In this document: in pieces, positions 56,340-64,000 of the stretch
How the letters are laid out: the number at the start of each line of letters is the position of its first letter
Position numbering within the stretch: the first letter of the stretch is position 1
Made by a program: the position numbers and the translations under genes
Source: Trichobilharzia szidati
Taxonomy: Eukaryota; Platyhelminthes; Trematoda; Strigeidida; Schistosomatidae
Length of the DNA: 64,000 nucleotides
Direction: 5' to 3'
NCBI GenBank assembly: GCA_944472155.2
Contig: OX235275.1
Coordinates: 54,515,228 to 54,579,227, forward strand
The notes under the pieces: generated by a model
The model's database searches: none
Seen by the model: the letters and a program-made list of their open reading frames with translations, nothing else
What the model was told of the DNA's origin: nothing

Positions 56340-56490
56340 AAGACGTAGTATTCCCTTAGGTTCCAAGTGGAACATAGGCTTTCTTTAACAGCACAACTCC
56401 GTTTCATCCTCTTCTCTGCAATCCTTCTTAGCTGGCTGTAAAATTGCCCATAAACTTTTATCTCCTTCTTTCTCCATTCAACCCTCGGAC
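56340..56490 (-). mobile_element. RTE LINE 3' fragment (type ii)
   Basis: The minus strand reads 'NSPRVEWRKKEIKVYGQFYSQL' and 'KESLCSTWNLRE', the mutated C-terminus of the type ii RTE. Confidence 0.65.
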
Positions 56491-56509
56491 TATTGCTTAA
56501 CTCGTTACT

Positions 56510-57520
56510 TTTCATTCAAAGATCTGGCGTGGAGTGTGTTAACACCTTGAGCAGCAATCTTCGTATGTTTGGCATGCGATTCGCCCCTGAAAAATGTAAG
56601 ATGCTGCTACAGGACTGGACTACGTCAACTTCTAGCTTAGTGATAGGGAGTGAAGTGATAGAACATGTTGACCACTTCACCTACTTGGGAAGTTGTATCA
56701 GCACCAACGGATTGATTGGTGACGAAATCTCAGCACGGATCCAAAAAGCTCGGGCTGCTTTCGCTAACTTCCACCATCTCTGGCGTAGGCGTGACATCCG
56801 ACTATCAACCAAGGGACATGTGTACTACTCAGCAGTTCGCTCCATCCTTCTCTATGGCTCTGAAACATGGCCAATACGAGTTGAAGACATGAAAAGGTTG
56901 ACTGTTTTTGATCATAGATATTTACGATCTCTTTCTCACGTTAGGTGGTATACTAAGGTAAGTAATGTTGACGTTAGGTTAGGCGTAGAGTGTTGGGCAA
57001 AGAGGGAAAATCAATCGAAGAGGCTATAAAGTTACATAGATTGACATGGCTAGGTCACGTGCTGCGGCGCATGCCTAACCATCGCCTCCCCCGACGGACG
57101 GGCATTACTAGCTGATATAGGTGCAGGTTGGAAAAGAGTAAGTGGTTGCCAAACAAAAACATGGCATCAATCCATGAAATCCGTGACAGTTAAACTGAGT
57201 CAGGTAGGGAGATGCAAACCTCCGGGTTGGGGCCCTCGGGACTCTAAGAATCAATGGCTGGAGACAATAGGTGACATGGCTCAAAATCGTTGTCAATGGC
57301 TTACGCAGATGTATTCAGTCTCTTTAACCTTCATATTCCTTTCTACCATTACTCATTCTGTTTCACTCTTATACTCGTCAAAACTATTGCTTCTCTTCAC
57401 TCATCTTCTTGTGTACCTTTGTGTGCTATTTGGAACGTGGCAACTTGAACTGCTGCACTTGGGTGCCAAGTTCTACGTTGAATCCAAGCAGACAGACAGA
57501 CGTGCAATGTCACTCTAACG
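56510..57520 (+). pseudogene. SR2-like RTE, C-terminal part
   Basis: Frame 56493-57029 encodes 'NLRMFGMRFAPEKCKMLLQD', 'HFTYLGSCISTNGLIGDEIS', 'VRSILLYGSETWPIRVEDMK' and 'FDHRYLRSLSHVRWY'. A frameshift follows, then 'LRRMPNHRLPRR'-like sequence and the shared 3' tail at 57330-57510, ending CAGACAGACAGA. The core RT domain is missing. Confidence 0.85.
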
Positions 57521-57539
57521 GTCTCCTCAACATGTATCA

Positions 57540-59000
57540 GATCCATCTTCATTTCCATCAGACTATTTCATTGAATGATAGGTTCTTGGTTGGTTTGCTG
57601 CTAGAGTTCCTTGTTGCCAGGTAATTCTTTCTGACTGGCCAGCCATCTGATCTTCAGTATGCAGCCGGCGAAGGCAGTTGTTGATTAAAGTCTGCAGTGG
57701 CTTGTTAGAAATGTTTTTGTTGACGTACCGAGTGTATCTGAACCATATAGAATCACTGGCTGACTTGACATTAGTGTTGACGATCTGGATCTTGGCGTAG
57801 GCTCACACTGATCTCAGAGTAATGCAGGTCTGTCTTACCCTTCCGATTGTGACTTTGACATCATCTGTTCCGCCACCTCTAGTTGAAACGCGATGTTTCC
57901 TAGGTCAGGTTGGTGAGAGAGGTGACTTTTTTCAAATTTATTCCGTTGATGGCGTCTGTTGTTACTGCTGTTGGTGGTGGTGATGGTGGTTAGATATTTT
58001 CATCATCTCTGTCTTCTTTTCAAAAATTTAAAACAATTAGTCCCTTTTATAAATTTTGATAGCGTTATTAGAAGACGGAGATTATCTGAAAAGCAATGCG
58101 ATGTATTTGCGCTATAAATTTCGAACAATCTGATCCCTCACACATTCAATTGTCAAATCAATATATATGGAAAAGTTGAATTTAACAAAGTGACAAAAAA
58201 GGATTTAAGAATGATTAACACAACGTTCGGTAATCCAATCAAATAAGGATTACCAAGGTAGGTTTAGAGTAATAACAAACTGTTTTTGAATACACAAGGG
58301 GGGCTTAAGTTTATGAATGGCTATGGCCTCAGAGTATTTCAGTAAACGCCGTTGACCGTTTTTATAGATGACCTTAAAGGCTGAGTTAACATCAACCTTA
58401 TGGTTCATCTCGATTAGATGTTTAGCTATAGACGAAGTTGGTAGTCTGACACCTGCATCTATTGGCTTGTCACAATTCATCTGTTTTTCTAACCATTTTG
58501 GGATATGCTCTCCCACCCTCACGTGCAAAGCGTGATTACTCCTCCCTATGTATGTGTGTCCACACACACACATACACGAAAATTGATAAATTGTGTGGGA
58601 TGTGATATAATCACTTGTGCACTTTTGAGGTTTGCAGTGAAGCATATTTTTAGCTTTTTCCACAATTACAAGCTGGGCTGCATATATTGACTTGACAAGT
58701 AAATGTGTGATCAGATTGTTCGAAATGTATAGCGCAAATACATCCCACATTTTTCAGATAATCTCCGTCTTTTAATAACGCTACCGAAATCTCTGTCTTC
58801 TCTGTGTTCACTTGAAGTCCTGTTTCCTCTGCCTCTTCTCCTGACTTGTTGTAGATCTTTGAGTTTTGGTGACATTAGTCATCCGTGAAGTCTAGATTTT
58901 CCAGCGTTTTTTGTCGTCAGTCAAACGTGTTCCTGTCTTCTGGCTCTCCACAGTCTGATGTATGATCGAGTCCACCACAGTCAGGAATATCGTCGGTGAT
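57540..59000 (-). mobile_element. RTE LINE (type ii) split by a Penelope-like element
   Basis: 57540-58045 and 58790-59000 on the minus strand contain decayed RTE sequence (first part: the region around 'VNTNVKSASDSIWFRYTR', second part: upstream sequence). The PLE at 58046-58790 lies between them. Assignment of the second part is less certain. Confidence 0.5.
58046..58790 (-). mobile_element. Penelope-like element flanked by ~80-bp inverted repeats
   Basis: Frame 58750-58250 (166 codons) encodes a GIY-YIG domain ('IYQFSCMCVCGHTYIGRSNH') followed by 'SIAKHLIEMNHKVDVNSAFKVIY' and 'KPPLCIQKQFVITLNL'. Sequence 58050-58140 is the inverse of 58705-58785 (GACGGAGATTATCTGAAAA.., GCGCTATA..TTTCGAACAATCTGATC). 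The right arm overlaps the start of the frame. It is short, but the endonuclease domain looks intact with YIG and paired cysteines. Confidence 0.82.
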
Positions 59001-59049
59001 AGTAGACAGCTTTATGTGATTCATACTATAAAAATTGAGATTTGTATTT

Positions 59050-59170
59050 CTGAATGAATGAGAAAATAAAACGATATTATTGTGTTTTTACTGACGTTTC
59101 ACTATTCAGTGTCGCTAACAGCTTCACTAAAGTCGTAATATTAAACCAGAATTTACAGGAAATTGAACCT
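59050..59170 (-). mobile_element. Penelope-like element 3' end (family B)
   Basis: Minus strand: 'CTGGTTTAATATTACGACTTTAG...AATAGTGAAACGTCAGTAAAAAC' is the family B terminal region, with a hammerhead-like fold at 59090-59133. Confidence 0.65.
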
Positions 59171-59429
59171 TGGACTACATGCGTGGCTGGCAGGCGTTCT
59201 ACTCCTGAATCACTGACGCACAAGTATCGTATATCCAATGCCAAAATCCGAACTTGGTTCGACTGTGTATATGCTTGTGTTTTACATTGATATACTTATG
59301 ACTGAGCTTGGAACTTATAACGCTGATGGCTTTTCATGAACTTCTTTGCCATTCTAACGATATACGTCATCATCATCATCATAACCATTAGATCAAAATT
59401 AAGCATCACCCCACAATAGGGATAACTTA

Positions 59430-59640
59430 TATCAAAAGACCGCGTCAGGCCCTCGAGTGGAACCCGAAAGGGAAGCGGCGAGTGGGACGTCCAAGGGTGA
59501 CATGGAGGAGATCGTGTGAAGAGGAGCTGAAACAGTGTGGACTAACATGGATGCAAGTGAAAAGTACAGCAGAAGACAGAAACAAGTGGAGACGTGCAGT
59601 TGAAGCCCTATGTTCCACTAGGAACCCAAGGGAATAATAA
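59430..59640 (+). mobile_element. RTE LINE 3' fragment (type ii)
   Basis: The plus strand reads 'RQALEWNPKGKRRVGRPRVT' and 'AVEALCSTRNPRE', the standard RTE C-terminus, followed by a TAA repeat. It is the best-preserved copy of this end. Confidence 0.78.
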
Positions 59641-59819
59641 TAATAATGCAATAATAATAATGTCAGAAGACTCCTATATCATTTGCTGCTATAACTATCT
59701 ACATCGAGGTAGAAATCTTTCTAGATTACCTTCTTGGCTTTCTTCTCAACGTGGATGTGATTAGTGCTCTGTTTGCATAATATTGTTGAACCATTCATCA
59801 TGTTTTTGATGCCTGAAAT

Positions 59820-60850
59820 GTTGTAACTGAACAATGGTTCAGAGAAGAATAGCAAAGGAAACATTCATGTCAGATAAGGTGGCCTTGTGTAATTTTGTGT
59901 TACGTTTTTGATGTGGTTGTGTTCCCTGAGTTGGATGGTTGGTTTTTTGCGAAGCTTTCATTGTCCCACCACTAGGCAACATTTTCAGCGCATACTTCAA
60001 TTTCAGTTGAAGTGAGCTTTTAGATTTCTCCACGAGTTCACTATTAGTCATCTTTCCTAGTGGGTGACCAAGAATGTGATTGGTTGTTTTTGTGTGTTTT
60101 CACACACTCCAGGCTACGCTTGTATTGATGCTGATTGTTTCTTTGACTTGAACTTTGATCCTTTGTGTGTGTGTGTGAGGTTTCCTTCTTATCGACTGGT
60201 AAATCTTGTCCATCTCGATGTGTCTATTGATTGACGATTCACTGGAATACCAGTCAGGCTTCTAACAATTCTCTAGCATTCTTGGTGTTTCCTCTGTCTA
60301 ATATTTGAACACTGGTTGTCCCAGTTGAATTGATGTCCGTGGTTGTCTGTATGCAGTGAGGCGATATGAGTGAGGGAGTGGATGTCATGTCCTTTGATGG
60401 CTAGTTTATGATCATGGATGTGAAGACGAATGTAGTGTTTTTCACAGTCGTTGCAATTTATATATTTTGTAGATTTTTTGGCTTTATCTTCTTTCTTTGT
60501 TGAGTCTTTTGGTTGACATAGAACTGAGTGAAGTGATTTTGTTGGTTTGTGTGTGTGTGTGACGTCGATTCCTAAAGGTTTGAAGGGTCTTGCAGTCATT
60601 TCTGTGTTTTTCTTTTTTAATATGGTAGGGCGATTTTCTTTGTGGTTTCCTTAAGAGCCTTTGATTTGGTAGGTTGGCTTGTGGTTAGATGTCTTTTGAT
60701 GAAATTTCGTGGATATCCATTCTTTTGGAAGACTTCCATGAGATATCCTTCCTCAGTTTTTTCTTTGAGGTAGGTAAGAGTGCTGCAATGACTTTTGACC
60801 CTCTTGAATAGTGTTTGTATACAATTCCTTTTTTGTGTTATTGGATTGTT
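59820..60850 (-). mobile_element. Penelope-like element fragment (family C)
   Basis: Frame 60599-60273 encodes 'RPFKPLGIDVTHTHKPTKSL' and a GIY-YIG-like 'NCNDCEKHYIRLHIHDHKL' (YIG changed to YIR, with a small deletion), then 'NNQCSNIRQRKHQ'. The upstream part (60600-60850) has PLE-like frames ('RNFIKRHL'). The downstream part contains the terminal motif at 59925-60000. Confidence 0.7.
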
Positions 60851-61122
60851 GCTGTTGTAATTGAGTATTTAGTTCGTGTGAGTTGATGTTACGTGCTTAG
60901 ACGAATATTGTAATTATGATATCCGATGTGTTACGTTTTGGCTGTATTAAATGTGTGATATAAACTTCTTCACACAGCTGAAGTAGTATCTGCTGTGCGA
61001 ATATATCACCTCGTGATAGCTTTTATCTGCATAACCTTACTGTTTTAATGGTAAATACGAGTAATGAGATAGCATGCCGTAACGATGATGCTAACTGCAG
61101 CGGCACAAACCGTTACTATGTT

Positions 61123-61463
61123 TGTGGTGAGAGCTGTCTGCAAGCCAAAACTGGTAGACAACAATTAACATCAATGTTTACGTCCCCAATTGGGGGTCAT
61201 AAGAAAAAATAATAACGAAGCTTAACCTTGAGGAACTCAACAACCAATCACAGCAAACTTAACGTGTGCAGATACCATTCGCAGATGTATAGATAACCTT
61301 GTTAGCAATAGTCACAAGCAGTACAGAATAACCTTCAGCAAGAAAACAACCAATCAGAAGATGTTGCTTCTTCACTGACAATAATGTACATAAAAATCTA
61401 TAAATATCTGTTGATTTTCTCAATAAACGATCTGTTGCCTTGCCCTTGTCTTCTGTCGTTACA
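61123..61463 (+). repeat. Solo LTR with TGTT target duplication
   Basis: 341 bp from TGTGGTGAGAGC to GTCGTTACA; TGTT at 61119-61122 and 61464-61467. A poly(A) signal AATAAACGATCTG and a TATA-like run are present. Confidence 0.9.
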
Positions 61464-61529
61464 TGTTCATGTAATGATACAAGTAATATGGGAAAACATT
61501 TGTACGGGATAATTATTTCGACGCACACA

Positions 61530-61640
61530 GATGAGGATGTCTTCTCTTGCTTTGTGTGTGCTACATAGAGGGAATGTAGCAACTCGAACTGGTGCACTTC
61601 AGTGCAAAGTTCTCTATGTTGAAACCAGTCAGTCATTGAA
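61530..61640 (+). mobile_element. SR2-like RTE 3' tail fragment
   Basis: 'CTCTTGCTTTGTGTGTGCTACATAGAGGGAATGTAGCAACTCGAACTGG..' and '..GTTGAAACCAGTCAGTCA' match the other tails. Confidence 0.65.
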
Positions 61641-61783
61641 ACGAAAGTGTGACGAGTTTGTTTTGCAGCAGCTTATTTCTTCATTCATGCCAGTTGAATT
61701 GTTGAAGCCCCACCCCACCCACCCCATATTTCATACTATTTTTTTAAATATTTTTCTATCCCCCACTCATTTCCCACATCTAG

Positions 61784-61958
61784 ATTGATAATCCAGGTGC
61801 AATGGATGAAGCCTTAGAGACTAAACATTACCTTGAATGTATGGATTCCCCAGAGGCGAAAAAGTATTCACAATTACCACCTCAATTGTTACCGAGAATC
61901 ACACCGAAATTCCATTCAATTGAATTAGTGTCTGCTCTACGTCATACAAATATACCAG
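61784..61958 (+). CDS. GTPBP10: GTPBP10/Obg-type GTPase, exon 5 (G4-G5)
   Basis: A 175-base exon (acceptor CCCACATCTAG, donor ATACCAG|GTAAAT; phase 0 in, 1 out) completes the G4 motif NKID (310-313, with exon 4). It encodes 'NPGAMDEALETKHYLECMDS' and ends with 'SIELVSALRHTNIP', where SAL is G5 (about 361-363). The chain so far is about 369 residues. At least one more exon is needed for the C-terminus; none was recognised in 61959-64000, so it probably lies beyond the window. Confidence 0.92.
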
Positions 61959-62039
61959 GTAAATTAATCATGCTAAGAAGTATTAGTAATAATAATAATA
62001 ATAATATTTACATTGACTCTTAATCAAGTGTTTTCTGAC

Positions 62040-63650
62040 CTTCATTATTATAAAAGTTCTTTTTGTGTTTCCCAATGAATGAAAAACAAAACGATATTAT
62101 TGTGTTTGCACTGAAGTTTCGCTATTTGAAATGCTGCTGCTAATAGCTTTATCAAAGTAGTATTATCAAACCAGAATTTACAAAATCCACTCAGCCTATA
62201 TATAACAACTTAATCATCGTTCCTCAGCATGCGGTCATTTCTTCGTTGTCAAGTTAGCCGATCGGTAAAGATAACAAAATCAGGTGTGGATTGTTGGATT
62301 TGATAAGCGTGTAAAATTATAAAAGCAGCGTGTGTTTGGATGATGAAATTGCTGATCACATTCGTGTTGATTTTGTGATTTCATGATGGAGGGGAGGGGG
62401 GTGTTGTAACCAGGTCAAATTCTCTTATAGTCCATCATTCTTATTCAGACAATTTGGATTCCATTTGATGATATGAAGGCCTTCTGATGATATTAGATGT
62501 TCTTTGTGATTTCTGAAATGCTTTTTCTGGATTATTTCAGTATTGTAAAAAATCAATTTTGTGACCTGATGGCTGGCTGATGGTTTTTCAAGCTTTTCTA
62601 GTTCACTAACTGGATTTCTTGGTGGTTTTGGTTGAACATATACTCTAGGTTGTTCATTTCTTCTGATTTTGATTTCTGTGCGACGATTTTTGTCCGATGT
62701 AGTATATCGCATCACATTCCAAACATTTTATTTTGTAGACACAATCAGATAGAGAATCTTTAGGGATTTGGTATTTTACATGGACAAGGTTACTTTGTAG
62801 TGTGTTTGGTTTTTTCAAGAAAACTCTGGTGTTGTGCTTATTGAGTACTCTTCTGATGTCGTCTAACGTCTCTGCTCTGTATGGAATGACAACTGTTGAG
62901 GCCCATGCCTTCGGAATACGTTTTCGACCATACTTAATGTCAGTGTTGATTTTGTTGATAAAGTTACTTGGGTAGTTGTTTTGCTTGAGAGTTTCATTCA
63001 GTAATGTTTGATATTTCCTCTTCTTTTTCCTTCTCATTCTTTAACGTCAAAAACCGCGCTCGTCTAAGAAGACTTGAAACAACTGATACCTTCGCACTGA
63101 TGGGGTGTGATGATCCGAAGTCTAAATATTTATTGGAGTAGGCTTTCTTCCTGAATATAGATATACTAAAATGTCCGTTTTCCACCCTCTCAAGTAGGCA
63201 GTTTAGAAATGGGAGTTCACCAATGTCTGATTCTGCTTCCGAAGTAAACTAGATTCTAGGAGATTCTTCAAGAATGAACTGTATAGATCTCACTTTAGCA
63301 CTGCAAAAGTATCATCTACATATCTTAACCATATTTTAAGCGTGAGTATGCTTGAAAGTGGATTATCTTCGAATGTATTCACAAAAATATCAGCGATTGT
63401 TGGGGAAACTGGTGAATTCATAGCAAGACCATTTATCCGTCTATATATAAATTCCCTTTGAATGTAAAATAATTACCTTCCAGACAGAATTTTAAGCTCT
63501 TAATTATTTCACTGGTGTCCAATGGACATCTTTGCAATAAGGTTGTATCTGATTCTAGTAAACTCAAAGTGTTTTCTGATCTCTTCATCATTGATAATAC
63601 ATTTTAGTATTTCATTTTTTTGCTTTGTTACGTTAGCATTTCATTTTCTC
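62040..63650 (-). pseudogene. Penelope-like element (family B) with RT and GIY-YIG parts
   Basis: The longest PLE of the window. Minus strand in order: RT motif 'MNSPVSPTIADIFVNTFEDN' and 'WLRYVDDTFAVLK' (YVDD, about 63330-63295); 63185-62994 'GHFSISIFRKKAYSNKYLDF'; 63037-62654 'YPSNFINKINTDIKYGRKRI', 'STVVIPYRAETLDDIRRVLN' and a GIY-YIG core 'CVYKIKCLECDAIYYIGQ'; 62715-62425 the C-terminus ('PPRNPVSELEKLEKPS', 'IKWNPNCLNKN'). The 3' UTR runs to about 62040 with the hammerhead-like end at 62110-62158. Frameshifts are at about 63.2, 63.0 and 62.7 kb. It resembles the 4535-5280 fragment. Confidence 0.85.
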
Positions 63651-63739
63651 GATGATTGATTGATTGTGTTGGACTGAAATGATCAATGGTCTTCTCTGTT
63701 GACACGTCACGGTCGTCATACGAACGCTTCCACCTTGTA

Positions 63740-64000
63740 TCTGAGGAGGATTAATGTGAAGTTATTGTTTTTTGGTTGATTGTGACTAGCGATGAAGATG
63801 GATGCCGTGACACACACACATACACACATATATCGTTCATTTTGAAATACTCGTACACCTACATTCCAAGTGCCAGTGGTAATAATGCTGTCCCCAAATA
63901 AAACTCATCAACCTTATAGCCATCGCTAGCTGGGCTCTTGCAATCTAGTGGATAATCCATTGGCGTTTGTAACGGTAGATGTAGGGTTCGAGTCTCTGTG
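63740..64000 (+). repeat. SM-alpha-like SINE, cut by the window edge
   Basis: It is similar in layout to 51175-51450: 'GGATTAATGTGAAGTTATT.TTTTTTGGTTGA', 'CCAAGTGCCAGTGGTAATAATGCT', and near the end 'GTAGGGTTCGAGTCTC' as a B box. The hammerhead part is not recognisable here. Confidence 0.45.

Overview
The window is nuclear DNA from a parasitic flatworm, most likely a schistosome (Schistosoma or a close relative). It is AT-rich, has long introns, and is filled with the repeat classes typical of schistosomes: Penelope-like elements (PLEs) with GIY-YIG endonucleases, SR2/RTE and CR1-type LINEs, tRNA-derived SINEs and SM-alpha-like hammerhead sequences. The genus is inferred; no species marker was identified.

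Two host genes are supported. On the minus strand (21587 down to 16440) lies a complete three-exon coding region for an hnRNP L / Smooth-type RNA-binding protein: 713 residues, four RRM domains, canonical splice sites, phases that join exactly. On the plus strand (from 42029, with exons at 44894, 50623, 55989 and 61784) lies most of a GTPBP10/Obg-type GTPase. Its introns are 2.7, 5.5, 5.2 and 5.5 kb and are packed with transposons. The last exon or exons were not found. Its G1, G3, G4 and G5 motifs are present, but the usual Obg switch II segment after DLPG is replaced by an Asp/Asn/Ser-rich stretch.

Layout. 0-16 kb: PLE fragments, a solo LTR, many SINEs, and inverted pairs of hammerhead-bearing repeats. 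16-22 kb: the hnRNP L gene. 22-25 kb: a solo LTR and an SR2-like RTE element. 26-36 kb: two CR1-like LINEs lying in the same orientation, the second carrying a solo LTR. 36.6-38.6 kb: an orphan Ty3/gypsy gag fragment and a third LINE. 39-42 kb: SINE and RTE tails. 42-62 kb: the GTPase gene with nested elements. 62-64 kb: a PLE retaining a YVDD reverse-transcriptase motif and a GIY-YIG domain, then an SM-alpha-like SINE.

The most interesting theme is self-cleaving RNA. A hammerhead with a complete CUGANGA...GAAA...GUC consensus lies at 5839-5880 inside a near-perfect 107-bp fold-back. Related but degenerate hammerheads sit in at least ten SINE copies, in an SM-alpha inverted pair, and at the 3' ends of two PLE families. 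In those PLE ends the helices are kept, one by covariation, while the core has changed. Two SINE families also end in the tails of LINE families found in the window, which suggests particular SINE-LINE partnerships.
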